From NCBI GenBank assembly GCA_024707325.1, contig JANPZY010000001.1:744001-808000 (forward strand): a stretch of 64,000 nt of DNA, read 5' to 3'. This DNA comes from Opitutus sp. Lineage in GTDB: Bacteria > Verrucomicrobiota > Verrucomicrobiia > Opitutales > Opitutaceae. The notes under the pieces were generated by a model. The model saw only the letters and a list, made by a program, of their open reading frames with translations. It did no database searches and was not told where the DNA came from. Made by a program: the position numbers and the translations under genes. Within the stretch, counting starts at the first letter, position 1; every line of letters starts with the position of its first letter. Positions 16,469-24,634 of the stretch are shown here, piece by piece.

Positions 16469-16598
16469 GTCGGGACGAAGTGCGGACCGGGTCGGGACCA
16501 AGTGCGGACACGGTCGCGGCAAGGTGCGCACCAGGTCGAGCCCAGGTCCGGCATGAGTCGGGACAACGTCCGCACCGGATCGCGCCGAGGTCCGCGTA
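16467..16598 (+). repeat. 11-bp phased repeat array, copy 3 (12 units)
   Basis: The first unit GAGTCGGGACG overlaps the DUF3667 stop codon. The units that follow are AAGTGCGGACC, GGGTCGGGACC, AAGTGCGGACA, CGGTCGCGGCA, AGGTGCGCACC and so on. This is the clearest copy of strict alternation of GTCGGGAC-like and GTGCGGAC-like octamers with 3-base spacers. Confidence 0.93.
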
Positions 16599-16613
16599 TC
16601 GGTGAAGCGGATA

Positions 16614-16648
16614 CGAAAAAGGGCGCTCCCTTTTTACGAGGAGCGCCC
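16614..16648 (-). terminator. Terminator of the TonB-like gene
   Basis: GGGCGCTCC at 16621-16629 pairs with GGAGCGCCC at 16640-16648. On the minus strand the stem is followed by TTTTTCG, so it ends the gene at 16673-17059. Confidence 0.85.
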
Positions 16649-16672
16649 CTGTTATTTTCTATTTGGTTTCGC

Positions 16673-17059
16673 TTAGTTCGAAGCGAAGGCGACGCCTTCC
16701 GTGATACGGACGGGCAGAACAACCTTCTTGGCGACGGCGGCGCCGTCGACCTTGGCGGGATTGAAACGCCACTTCTTGACCGCGTCCATGATCACGGAGG
16801 CGATGAGCGCGTCAGGAGCCGACACGACGGAGAACTCCTTGGGAGTTCCCTTCTCGTCGACCGTGAACGCGACCTCGACCTTCGTGCCGGCGTAGCTCGG
16901 GCTCACGGAGCGCGGGCTGACGACGGACACGGGCACAGGCACGTTGTCATTCTTCACCACCGTCTCGAGGTAGGCTTCTTCGGTCGTCTTGGCCGAGGCC
17001 GAGAGCGAGAGGAGAGCGCTGAGTCCAGCGAGGACGGCGAGTTTGTGAGCTGCTTTCAT
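16673..17059 (-). CDS. Small exported TonB C-terminal-domain protein
   Basis: A 128-residue protein with a signal peptide (MKAAHKLAVLAGLSALLSLS). The rest is essentially one TonB_C module: VEVAFTVDEKGTPKEFSVV, APDALIASVIMDAVKKWRF and NPAKVDGAAVAKKVVLPVRI, with the WRF-P core and the closing P-V strand. It lacks the proline-rich spacer and membrane anchor of a full TonB, so it may not energise receptors directly. Such free TonB_C proteins are frequent in Opitutaceae-type genomes. The start is set at 17059, where the signal peptide begins. Confidence 0.82.
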   Translation of the reverse strand: MKAAHKLAVLAGLSALLSLSASAKTTEEAYLETVVKNDNVPVPVSVVSPRSVSPSYAGTKVEVAFTVDEKGTPKEFSVVSAPDALIASVIMDAVKKWRFNPAKVDGAAVAKKVVLPVRITEGVAFASN

Positions 17060-17547
17060 TGGTATAAACTCCGCGGTGAGGCGGAGAGTTTGTTTTTCTG
17101 TTTTCAGGTTAACACCGCCCAACGCCTGCGGAGCAGACGTCGGACGGAGTTCAACCCACACGGCATGACATCCGCATAGGTCAAAGTCGCACAGAGCAAC
17201 AGCAGCGAAGAAAAGACGGCGCAGCTCAGCTGCGCGTGCCTGCGAGCTCGATCGGCTCGATCCGGCAAAATCAAAGAACCGCTGACTTTCGGGGGTTCCT
17301 TGAAAGCAAAGACGTAAACGTCAGGCAGAGCATTGCAGGAGCCGTGCCAAAGGAGGAAGCACCAAATAGACACGGCCCGTGAATGTTACACGTTTTCATC
17401 AATCGGAAAGCAGAGGTAATGGCGGCCTCCACATGCAAAACGCGTGCAGTGGGAGCGCGCCCGCTTTTTCCGGTGGGCTGGAAATTAAATCCCGGCGTGG
17501 CTTGCTGTGCCGGTCAGAACCACCTTTGGTGGCCTCCTGTAATTGTA
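17060..17547. other. 488-bp gap between divergent genes, candidate regulatory region
   Basis: No coding frame here looks real; the one 89-codon minus frame has no recognisable composition or start. The gap contains a sigma-54-like element (17334-17349), a self-complementary word CGCAGCTCAGCTGCG near 17220, ATCGATCGGCTCGAT-type symmetry near 17250, and GACGTAAACGTC at 17311-17322. A structured 5' leader of the TonB-like gene is possible. I do not recognise a known riboswitch class. Confidence 0.5.
17334..17349 (-). promoter_or_regulatory. Candidate sigma-54 (-24/-12) promoter
   Basis: On the minus strand the sequence is TGGCACGGCTCCTGCA, which fits the consensus TGGCACG-N4-TTGCA. The invariant GG and GC are exactly 10 bases apart and there is one mismatch in the -12 box. 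It points towards the TonB_C gene about 275 bases away. No sigma-54 gene or enhancer-binding protein is in the window. Confidence 0.5.
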
Positions 17548-18753
17548 ATGACTGATACGAACTCTTCGCCCGCATCGGGCTTTCTGCAGCGCGCCAAGGC
17601 CGCTATTTTTCAATGGATCGATTCCGACTACACCCCGGGCGGCGCTGACAAGATGCGAGCGGAGCCCGACAAGGTCGATTGGATCCGCTGCATCCCGTTT
17701 ATCATCCTGCATGTCGGGTGCTTGGGCGTGATCTGGACCGGCTGGAGCTGGTTCGCCGTGTGGGCCGCAGTGGCGCTGTATTTCCTGCGCATGTTCGCGG
17801 TGACGGGCATCTATCACCGGTATTTCTCGCACAAGACGTATAGCACGTCGCGCGGCGGTCAGCTGTTTCTCGCGCTCTGGGGTGCCACGACCGTGCAGCG
17901 CGGCGGACTCTGGTGGGCGTATCATCATCGCCACCACCACCAACACTCCGATCAAGAGGAGGATGCGCACTCGCCGCATGTGCATGGTTTCTGGTGGTCG
18001 CACATCGGCTGGATCACCAGCCGTCGCAATTTTCCGACCGACTACACGAAGGTGAAGGATCTCGCGAAGTATCCCGAGCTCGTGTGGCTCAACCGCTTCG
18101 ACACGGTCGTGCCGTTCCTCTTCGCGTTTGCGATGTTTGGCTTCGGCAAGCTTCTCGAAATCTACGCGCCCGGGCTCGGCACCAACGGCTGGCAGATGCT
18201 CGTGTGGGGCTTCTTCATCAGCACCACCGCGCTCTTCCACGGCACGTCGTGTATCAACTCGATGGCGCACTTGATGGGCAAACGCCGCTTCAAGACCACC
18301 GACGATTCCCGCAACAGTTTCATCCTTGCGATCATCTGCCTCGGCGAGGGCTGGCATAACAACCACCACCGTTACCAGTCGTGCACACGCAACGGCTTCT
18401 ACTGGTGGGAAATCGATCCGACCTACTACGGCCTGAAGTTCCTGTCGTGGACCGGTCTGATCTGGGGCCTCAAGCCGGTGCCGCAATCCATCCTCGAAGA
18501 AGGCATGCGCGAAGAACACGCCGCTTCCGTCGCCGCCGCGCAGCAGGCCGCGCTCGTTCATCCGGAATACTCCTCGCTCAAGCGTGTGGTGCCCGCCGCC
18601 GCCGCTCTCGCGGTCGCGACGGCCGCCGCTGCGCAGGTCAACGTGCCGAAAAAAGCCGAAGACCCCGCGATGCACAAAGACGTGAGCGAACTCGCCGACC
18701 AGCTCGCGAAACAGAATCCGCCGCCGCCCACCGCTCAGCCGCCTCAGGCCTGA
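17548..18753 (+). CDS. Acyl-CoA/acyl-lipid delta-9-type fatty acid desaturase
   Basis: A 401-residue membrane di-iron enzyme introducing a cis double bond into acyl chains. The three His boxes are present: GIYHRYFSHKTY (HX4H), WAYHHRHHHQHSDQ (HXXHH) and GEGWHNNHHRYQ (HXXHH). Membrane helices flank them (PFIILHVGCLGVIWTGWSWF, FAFAMFGFGKLLEI). After the desaturase core ends at about residue 335 (GLIWGLKPVP) there is a 65-residue alanine/lysine/proline-rich tail absent from typical family members. The ATG at 17548 begins MTDTNSSPAS; an upstream frame extension is unlikely to be translated. It is followed by a terminator and a CFA synthase operon. Confidence 0.92.
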   Translation: MTDTNSSPASGFLQRAKAAIFQWIDSDYTPGGADKMRAEPDKVDWIRCIPFIILHVGCLGVIWTGWSWFAVWAAVALYFLRMFAVTGIYHRYFSHKTYSTSRGGQLFLALWGATTVQRGGLWWAYHHRHHHQHSDQEEDAHSPHVHGFWWSHIGWITSRRNFPTDYTKVKDLAKYPELVWLNRFDTVVPFLFAFAMFGFGKLLEIYAPGLGTNGWQMLVWGFFISTTALFHGTSCINSMAHLMGKRRFKTTDDSRNSFILAIICLGEGWHNNHHRYQSCTRNGFYWWEIDPTYYGLKFLSWTGLIWGLKPVPQSILEEGMREEHAASVAAAQQAALVHPEYSSLKRVVPAAAALAVATAAAAQVNVPKKAEDPAMHKDVSELADQLAKQNPPPPTAQPPQA

Positions 18754-18788
18754 GTCCGCGCGAGCGACTCAACGCTCTGACGTTTTCC

Positions 18789-18817
18789 AAACCGCATCTG
18801 CAAGGGTGCGGTTTTTT
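18789..18817 (+). terminator. Terminator after the desaturase
   Basis: AAACCGCA at 18789-18796 pairs with TGCGGTTT at 18807-18814, followed by TTTT. Confidence 0.8.
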
Positions 18818-19078
18818 CGTGCCCGCGCAGCGCGGAGACGGGTGCCGTGCCGCCTGACATCGGGGCGACGTTGCACTTGAGAGCGAAGCGCATCCCTTGC
18901 TGCGCAACCGCGCCCGCTGCAGCGAGTCTCGCACCGCGCTCGCCGATTCGGGTCCATCGCCACCGAAGCCGCATGAGAAACGATCTGCTCGCCTCCGCCC
19001 CGTCCGCGTCGCCCGTCGCGGACGTTTCCCTCCGCTAAAGCGCCCACCCCGGCTTCGTCCGCACGCGCACGTCCTTCG
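18818..19078. other. 261-bp gap before the CFA synthase gene
   Basis: GC-rich, with no convincing gene, hairpin or repeat. The frame of the following gene is open back through about 19031 without an ATG, so the CFA synthase could start somewhat further upstream than annotated. Confidence 0.5.
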
Positions 19079-20320
19079 TTGTATCGCCGGTGGGTGCTCG
19101 ATGCGTTTCGGCCGATGCGGCGCGGACATCTTCGGATCGAGCTGCCCGACGGCACCGTGCACGAGTTCGGCGAACGTGCTCCCGCAGGAGCGTTGCCTCA
19201 AGGCATCCCGGCGTCCGCGCGGATCGCAGTGAAACACGAGCGCTTCTTCAAACGTTGCGTGCTCGCGGGCGACATCGGTTTCGCCGAGGCATATCTCGAC
19301 GGCGACTGGGAGACGCCCGATCTCACGGCGGTGATCGCGTTTTTCATTCACAACCTCGACCAGGCGCCGACGCTCTCCGGTTCGCGCAACCGCGCTTTCG
19401 CGCTCAATCTGCTGCGCTCGCTCAATCGGTTCGGTCACCTGCTGCGTCCCAACTCGCGCGCGACCGCCCGGCGCAACATCCGCGAGCACTACGATCTGTC
19501 GAACGACTTCTTCGCGCTGTGGCTCGATCCATCGATGATGTATTCGAGCGCGCGCTGGCCCGCGAATGCACCCGATCTCTCGCTCGAGGAAGCGCAGCGC
19601 GAGAAAAACGACGCGCTGTGTCGCGCACTCCAACTCACCGCGTCCGACCACGTGCTCGAAATCGGCACCGGCTGGGGCGGCTGGTCAATCCACGCGGCGC
19701 GCACGTATGGCTGCCGCGTCACCTCGCTCACGTTGTCCGAACAGCAGGCTACGCTCGCACGCCAGCGCATCGCGGCCGCCGGACTCGCCGATCGTGTGGA
19801 CGTGCTGCTGCGCGACTATCGCGACGAAACGGGCCGCTACGACAAGGTGGTCTCGATCGAGATGATGGAGGCGATCGGGCACCGTTATCTTCCGGACTTC
19901 TGCCGCACGATCGCGCGCGTGCTGAAACCCGAGGGCATCGCCGCGCTGCAGTTCATCACGTGTCCGGATTCGCGCTACGACGAGTTCCGGCGCGGGGTGG
20001 ATTTTATCCAAAAGCACATTTTTCCGGGCTCGCTGCTGCTCTCGCTCAACCGCGTCAACGCGCTGCTTTCGCGCGCCGGCTCCTTCGTGCTGCACCAGCT
20101 CGACGACATGGGGCCGGATTACGCACGGACGCTGCGCATGTGGCATGAACGCTTCGTGGCGCAGAGAGCGGCCGTGCGCGCGTTGGAGTTCGACGAGCGT
20201 TTTATCCGGAAATGGAGTTACTATCTTTGCTACTGCGAAGCGGCGTTTGCTCTGCGTAACATCTCGGTCGTCCAAGCCGTTTATACGCGTCCAAACAATC
20301 TCGCTCTCGTCCCTACATGA
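19079..20320 (+). CDS. Cyclopropane-fatty-acyl-phospholipid synthase family methyltransferase
   Basis: A 413-residue SAM-dependent enzyme that modifies unsaturated membrane lipids. An N-terminal lipid-interacting domain (residues 1-130) is followed by NIREHYDLSNDFFALWLDPS and MMYSSARW, both hallmark CFA blocks. The SAM-binding loop is LEIGTGWGGWS, and VVSIEMMEAIGHRYLPDF and FIQKHIFPGSLLLSL complete the family pattern. The start is a TTG at 19079; a GTG at 19094 is an alternative. The neighbouring desaturase supplies the double bond this enzyme would act on. The gene overlaps the next by 4 bases (ATGA), marking an operon with the DUF1475-like and DUF2062 genes. Confidence 0.9.
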   Translation: MYRRWVLDAFRPMRRGHLRIELPDGTVHEFGERAPAGALPQGIPASARIAVKHERFFKRCVLAGDIGFAEAYLDGDWETPDLTAVIAFFIHNLDQAPTLSGSRNRAFALNLLRSLNRFGHLLRPNSRATARRNIREHYDLSNDFFALWLDPSMMYSSARWPANAPDLSLEEAQREKNDALCRALQLTASDHVLEIGTGWGGWSIHAARTYGCRVTSLTLSEQQATLARQRIAAAGLADRVDVLLRDYRDETGRYDKVVSIEMMEAIGHRYLPDFCRTIARVLKPEGIAALQFITCPDSRYDEFRRGVDFIQKHIFPGSLLLSLNRVNALLSRAGSFVLHQLDDMGPDYARTLRMWHERFVAQRAAVRALEFDERFIRKWSYYLCYCEAAFALRNISVVQAVYTRPNNLALVPT

Positions 20321-20727
20321 TTTGGTTTCTCCGCTTCCTCTTCACCCTGGTGCTCGTCGCAATGGTCGTCGTCACCACGTGGGCAGGAATGCAATCGCCG
20401 GTGTTCGGCGTGCCGGAGGAGATGGCCGCACATCCGTGGTTCATGGTGACGCTCTTCGAGGCGTATGCCGGCTTCCTGACGTTCTTCGTCTGGGTTTGCT
20501 ACAAACAAACCTCGTGGGCCGCGCGCCTCGGGTGGCTCGTCGCGATTCTCCTGCTGGGCAACATCGCGATCGCGTCCTACTGCCTGCGTGAGCTTTTCGT
20601 CGTTGATCGCCGCGCGCCGGTCGCGGACGTGTTGACCGCGCGACGCGACGGTTCCGGTTGGCTCGGGTGGAGCCTCGCGCTGATCGGCGCGATCGTGATC
20701 ATCGCCGCGACCCAAAACCTCGGCTGA
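20317..20727 (+). CDS. DUF1475-like small membrane protein
   Basis: A 136-residue protein with four hydrophobic segments: FLRFLFTLVLVAMVVVTTWA, FEAYAGFLTFFVWVCY, LGWLVAILLLGNIAIASYCL and GWSLALIGAIVIIAATQ. The block WFMVTLFEAYAGFLTFFVW fits my recollection of the bacterial DUF1475 family, which has no known activity. It starts inside the stop of the CFA synthase gene (ATGA) and is therefore translationally coupled to it, suggesting a role in membrane lipid modification. Confidence 0.7.
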   Translation: MIWFLRFLFTLVLVAMVVVTTWAGMQSPVFGVPEEMAAHPWFMVTLFEAYAGFLTFFVWVCYKQTSWAARLGWLVAILLLGNIAIASYCLRELFVVDRRAPVADVLTARRDGSGWLGWSLALIGAIVIIAATQNLG

Positions 20728-20743
20728 CATCCTGCGTCCTCTC

Positions 20744-21262
20744 GTGCCTCCCCACTCTCAAGCGGTGGTGCCGCGCAACTTCTGGCAACGCCGCGTGCGC
20801 GATCCGCTCGTCGCACAGCTCACGCAGGGCATCACGCCCGAGAAAATCGCTCTGACGATCGCGGTGGGCAGCGCGCTGGCGCTCTTCCCGATCCTCGGCA
20901 CCACGACCCTGCTCTGCTTCGTCGTCGGCCTTTGGCTGAAGCTCAACCAACCGATCATCCAGTTGATCAACCAAGCACTCTGGCCCGTGCACCTGCCCGC
21001 GATTTTCTGGTGTGTGAGACTCGGCGAACGATTGCTCGGCGCCGAGCCGGTGAACCTGCCTCACCTGCGCAGCCTGATCCGCGCGCATCCGCTCGAGTTC
21101 ATGCAGCAGTTTGGCTCGGCCGCGGAGCACGCAATCCTCGGTTGGGCGGTGGTCGCACCCGTTTACGTTGCGATCATGTATTTCGTTTCGCGGCAGATCG
21201 CGCGCAGCGTCCAACGCGTGAAACAGGACTCCGCCGCTTCGCAGGATCACCCGGTGCCCTGA
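20744..21262 (+). CDS. DUF2062 membrane protein
   Basis: A 172-residue protein. The DUF2062 core runs from QGITPEKIALTIAVGSALAL through FPILGTTTLLCFVVGLWLKL and NQPIIQLINQALWPVHLP, with a final membrane segment AILGWAVVAPVYVAIMYFV. DUF2062 proteins often neighbour glycosyltransferases or lipid enzymes; their activity is unknown. It starts with GTG 16 bases after the DUF1475-like stop, as the third gene of the CFA operon. The C-terminus is a short basic/serine tail. Confidence 0.85.
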   Translation: MPPHSQAVVPRNFWQRRVRDPLVAQLTQGITPEKIALTIAVGSALALFPILGTTTLLCFVVGLWLKLNQPIIQLINQALWPVHLPAIFWCVRLGERLLGAEPVNLPHLRSLIRAHPLEFMQQFGSAAEHAILGWAVVAPVYVAIMYFVSRQIARSVQRVKQDSAASQDHPVP

Positions 21263-21304
21263 GCGCGGAGTGTGAAACGTCGCGGCGGTGTCGCGTCCGC
21301 TCGC

Positions 21305-22096
21305 TCAACGCCCCGGACGCGCGGTCGCGAACTTGCGCAGGTATTTCAGCGCGACTTCGAACTCGTGCGGCACGGGCGCGGTGAGCGTCACCGGCTCGCG
21401 GGTGAGCGGATGTTTCACCGTCAACTCGCTCGCATGCAGCGCCAATCGGCCGATCAGCGGCTTCTCCTCGTCGCGGCCTTTGTAGCGACGCTTCAGTTCC
21501 GACAGGAGCAGCTTGATCTCGGGGTCGCCGTAAAACCGGTCGTTGAGAATCGGCGCGCCCGCCGCCGCGAGGTGCACGCGGATTTGGTGCGTGCGTCCCG
21601 TGACCGGACGGCACTCGAGCCATGCGAATTTCCCGAAACGCTCGAGCGTGCGATACTCCGTGAGCGAGGGTTTGCCGCCGCGCTTTTTGAAGACGCGCAT
21701 GCGACCCGGCTCGCGTTCGTCTTCGCCGAGCGCCAGATCCACCGTGAACGTGTCGGGCAGCAGCCCCGCCGCGTCGCGAATCGGCGCGATGACCTTCATC
21801 GCCTGCTCCGGCGGGAGCACGACCGCCATCGCGAGGTATTTCTTCTCCACGGTTTTCGACTGAAACTGGCCGCTTAGAAAATCCAGCGCCGGCTTGGTCT
21901 TGGCGCAAAGCACGATGCCGCTCGTGTCGGCATCGAGGCGGTGCACGTTGGCCACGTCGTGGCCCATTTTATCGTGCACGAGACCCATCAGGTTCGCGCG
22001 CGCTTTGTCCCAGCGGTCCGGCGCGATCAACAAGCCGCTCGGCTTGTCGAACGCGATCATCACTTCGTCTTCAAAAATGACAGGAGGGAGCGCCAT
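21305..22096 (-). CDS. RluA-family RNA pseudouridine synthase
   Basis: A 263-residue enzyme isomerising uridine to pseudouridine in rRNA or tRNA. VIAFDKPSGLLIAP-type opening, NVHRLDADTSGIVLCAKT (the catalytic Asp lies in HRLDADTSG), VEKKYLAMAV, and RPVTGRTHQIRVHLAAAGAP with NDRFYGDPE are the RluA signatures. There is no S4 domain at the N-terminus, as in RluA/TruC-type members. The C-terminal LALHASELTVKHPLTREPV is complete. The target position cannot be deduced. It is convergent with the DUF2062 gene. Confidence 0.92.
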   Translation of the reverse strand: MALPPVIFEDEVMIAFDKPSGLLIAPDRWDKARANLMGLVHDKMGHDVANVHRLDADTSGIVLCAKTKPALDFLSGQFQSKTVEKKYLAMAVVLPPEQAMKVIAPIRDAAGLLPDTFTVDLALGEDEREPGRMRVFKKRGGKPSLTEYRTLERFGKFAWLECRPVTGRTHQIRVHLAAAGAPILNDRFYGDPEIKLLLSELKRRYKGRDEEKPLIGRLALHASELTVKHPLTREPVTLTAPVPHEFEVALKYLRKFATARPGR

Positions 22097-22271
22097 GAGC
22101 GCGCGAAATGTGAGGGAAACCCGCGCCCAAGCGAAGCGAAGAAATCAGGAACGCGTCCGGCCGCCGCGCACCTGACCGCCCGTTAAAACGGCGTAAGCCT
22201 CGCGCGGAACCCGGAATGCGCTTGCCGCCCCTGCCCGGTCACGCCTGCCTCGGAGGTCTCGCGCTGTCTCG

Positions 22272-23861
22272 ATGCCGGTCCTTCCCAAAAGCGTTCTCGT
22301 TTTCGGCGCTTCGCTCCAAACCGCTCGGACCGCCCGCCAAGTTCGCCGCAAGGACAACGGCGCCGCCGCCCAGTCGCTCGCACTGAACCAGTTGCTCGCG
22401 CGACAAGCCGCCACCGATTTCGGACACGATCACGGACTCGAACCGGGTCTGCGCTACGAAACGTTTCGCCAGCGCGTGCCGCTTCAGACCTACGACGCTC
22501 TGCTGCCGTATCTGGACCGCATGCGCGCCGGCGAAAGCGATGTGCTCAGCCCGGGCCACGGCACCGCGTTCGCCACGACCGCAGGCACCATTCTCGGCAC
22601 ACCCAAAGCGATCCCGCTCAACGCAGAGATGATCGCGCATTTCCGCGACACCGCGCTGCGTGCGCTCTTCTGCTACACCGCACGTGCGCGCGACACGCGC
22701 GTCCTCGACGGTCGCCAGCTGCTGCTCGGTGCGAGCACCGCACTGACGCCGATCTCCTCGGCTCCGTTCGATGCGCACGAGGGCCCGCTTGCCGGGATTC
22801 TCGCGCGCCACCTGCGGCCTTGGGCCTCGCATCACTTTCTCGCTCCCGAAATCTCCGTCTCTGATCTGCCGCACGGCCCGGAAAAAACCGCCGCGCTCGC
22901 CGCTGATGCGTTTCCGCGCGACATCCGGCTTCTCGCCGCAAGTCCGAACTGGCTGCTCGAACTCGCTCCCGCGCTCTTGCGCGAACACGCGCGCGACGGT
23001 CACGCGGCCAGCGACCTCGCTTCAATCTGGCCCCACCTCCAGGTCGTCGTGCACGGCGGCTCTCCGCTCACGCCGTTTCGCGACGAAGTGCGTCGGTTCG
23101 TCGGCCGCTCCGTGGAATTTCATGAAATCTACGCCTGCGCCGAGGGCTTCATCGCGGCTCAGGACGGAGCCGAGGGCGAAGGCCTGCACCTCTTCACCGA
23201 TGCCGGCCTCTTTTTTGAGTTCATCCCGCTCGCCGATTTTTTTTTCTCCACGACGCTCGAACACGCCGGCTCCAAGGCCGTGCCGCTCGAACACGTGACC
23301 GTCGGACGCGATTACGTGATCGTGCTCACGACGCCCGCCGGTCTCACCCGCTACGTGCTCGACGACGTCGTGCGTTTCACTTCGACGCAACCGCCCCGAC
23401 TCGTGCACGTCGGCCGCACGCCGTTCACGCTCAACTCGCTCGGCGAAATGGTGAATGAACGCGACCTCACCGAAGCGCTCGCCACCGTTTGCCAGCGTCA
23501 CAACTGGAGCGTCTCGCATTTCCACGTCGCCCCGCTTTCCACCAGTTCGCTCACCGGCCAGTCACGCGGACGCCACGAATGGTGGCTCGAGCTAAAACCC
23601 GGCACCATGGAAACGCCGCGCGGCCCCGCGATCGCGCCCGAACTCGACGCGGAACTTCGCCCGCGCTGTGCCGCCTACGACACCCGCCGCCGCAGCGGCG
23701 GAATCGAAGCGCCGCTCGTGCGGCTCGTCATGCCCGGCGTGTTCGAAAGCTGGATGAAACGACAGCTCGAGTGGAGCCCGTTGAGGAAACTTCCGCGCAG
23801 CCGCCCCGACCGCAGCATCGCCGACGAACTCGCCGCCATCGCGCGCTTCTGTCCGGAATGA
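22272..23861 (+). CDS. GH3 (auxin-responsive-type) acyl-acid-amido synthetase family protein
   Basis: A 529-residue member of the GH3 branch of acyl-adenylating enzymes; here GH3 is the plant hormone conjugase family, not the glycosidase family. The P-loop-like motif is FATTAGTILGTPKAIPL, where plants have SSGTTxGxxK. EIYACAEGFIA corresponds to the second ATP motif, and LTRYVLDDVVRFT to the YRYxxGDVV motif with Asp in place of Gly. The family adenylates a carboxylate and couples it to an amino acid. The altered residues leave activity uncertain. It stands alone; 11-bp array copy 4 begins in its stop codon. Confidence 0.85.
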   Translation: MPVLPKSVLVFGASLQTARTARQVRRKDNGAAAQSLALNQLLARQAATDFGHDHGLEPGLRYETFRQRVPLQTYDALLPYLDRMRAGESDVLSPGHGTAFATTAGTILGTPKAIPLNAEMIAHFRDTALRALFCYTARARDTRVLDGRQLLLGASTALTPISSAPFDAHEGPLAGILARHLRPWASHHFLAPEISVSDLPHGPEKTAALAADAFPRDIRLLAASPNWLLELAPALLREHARDGHAASDLASIWPHLQVVVHGGSPLTPFRDEVRRFVGRSVEFHEIYACAEGFIAAQDGAEGEGLHLFTDAGLFFEFIPLADFFFSTTLEHAGSKAVPLEHVTVGRDYVIVLTTPAGLTRYVLDDVVRFTSTQPPRLVHVGRTPFTLNSLGEMVNERDLTEALATVCQRHNWSVSHFHVAPLSTSSLTGQSRGRHEWWLELKPGTMETPRGPAIAPELDAELRPRCAAYDTRRRSGGIEAPLVRLVMPGVFESWMKRQLEWSPLRKLPRSRPDRSIADELAAIARFCPE

Positions 23862-24002
23862 GTCAAACCACGGTGCGGCATGAGTCGTGCCCGAGTGCGG
23901 TTCGAGTCGGGACGCATGCCGGACCGGGTCGGGACTGAGTGCGGACCATGTCGAGCCAGGGTGCGGACACGGTCGCGCCAAGGTGCGCATCGGGTCGGGA
24001 CA
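23860..24002 (+). repeat. 11-bp phased repeat array, copy 4 (13 units)
   Basis: It begins at the GA of the GH3-family stop codon. Units include CGGTGCGGCAT, GAGTCGTGCCC, GAGTCGGGACG, GGGTCGGGACT, GAGTGCGGACC, GGGTGCGGACA and GGGTCGGGACA. A bidirectional terminator follows within 7 bases. Confidence 0.92.
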
Positions 24003-24008
24003 AACAAA

Positions 24009-24032
24009 AAGCCCGCCGATTTCGGCGGGCTT
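24009..24032. terminator. Bidirectional terminator between convergent genes
   Basis: AAGCCCGCCGA at 24009-24019 pairs with TCGGCGGGCTT at 24022-24032. A rich sequence on the left gives TTTTTGTTTG on the minus strand, and TTCGTTTTC follows on the plus strand. Confidence 0.85.
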
Positions 24033-24054
24033 CGTTTTCAAAAAATCGGGTGTA

Positions 24055-24549
24055 TCAGGATTTCAGATACTGAAGGAGGCGTTGCTCGTAGGCCTCGGTT
24101 TCCTCGGCGCCGACCTTGCGGTCGCGGATCTGACCGTCGCGATCGATGATGAAGGTGGTGGGAATGGCTTCCACGCCGCCGAAGGCTTCGATCACCGCAT
24201 CGTCACCCATGACGACCGGATAGTTGATCTTGGTCGCCTTCATGAAGCGTTTGACGATGCCGGGGCCCTGCTGGTCGAGCGAGACACCGACGATCACGAG
24301 TCCCTGATCCTGATATTTCTTCTGCAGCTCGATGTAGCCGGGAATCTCGTGACGGCACGGCGGGCACCAGGTCGCCCAGAAATCGATCACGACGACCTTC
24401 CCCTTGAACTGCTCGGACGAGACGATGTTGCCATCGACATCCTTCAACTGCCACGCGGGCGCGGCTTGCGGAGCGACGGGCTCGGCGGAAGCGAGGGCGG
24501 TGACGACGAGGGCGGCGGCAGCGGCGAAGAGAACGCGGAGGGATTTCAT
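24055..24549 (-). CDS. TlpA-like thioredoxin-fold protein
   Basis: A 164-residue exported protein. Signal peptide MKSLRVLFAAAAALVVTALASA, then WQLKDVDGNIVSSEQFKGKV and FWATWCPPCRHEIPGYIEL with the redox pair CPPC. The cis-proline lies in VEAIPTTFIIDRDGQI. TlpA and ResA-type proteins reduce disulfides in apo-cytochromes or cuproproteins in the periplasm; no cytochrome assembly genes are nearby, so the target is open. The ATG at 24549 is chosen because the signal peptide starts there. Confidence 0.9.
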   Translation of the reverse strand: MKSLRVLFAAAAALVVTALASAEPVAPQAAPAWQLKDVDGNIVSSEQFKGKVVVIDFWATWCPPCRHEIPGYIELQKKYQDQGLVIVGVSLDQQGPGIVKRFMKATKINYPVVMGDDAVIEAFGGVEAIPTTFIIDRDGQIRDRKVGAEETEAYEQRLLQYLKS

Positions 24550-24634
24550 GAGGGAAAGTGTGTGGACGTGGGAGGAGCGCAACCGGGGTTTTCTTCCCGA
24601 GAAAGAACGCGCCGGCGCGGAAGAAACGCTTCGT

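Noticed and set aside
16467..16598. Peptide frames crossing the 11-bp arrays (here and at the six other arrays)
   Set aside because: They look repetitive and open only because the repeat lacks stop codons. Eleven is not a multiple of three, so the protein repeat is a by-product of the DNA repeat.
17104..17373. 89-codon minus-strand frame upstream of the TonB_C gene
   Set aside because: The product is not like a signal peptide or known domain and overlaps the region with dyads and the sigma-54-like site. It is more likely leader or non-coding DNA.
17060..17547. Known riboswitch in the divergent gap
   Set aside because: I looked for cyclic-di-GMP, cobalamin, SAM and TPP hallmarks on both strands and found no matching conserved core.
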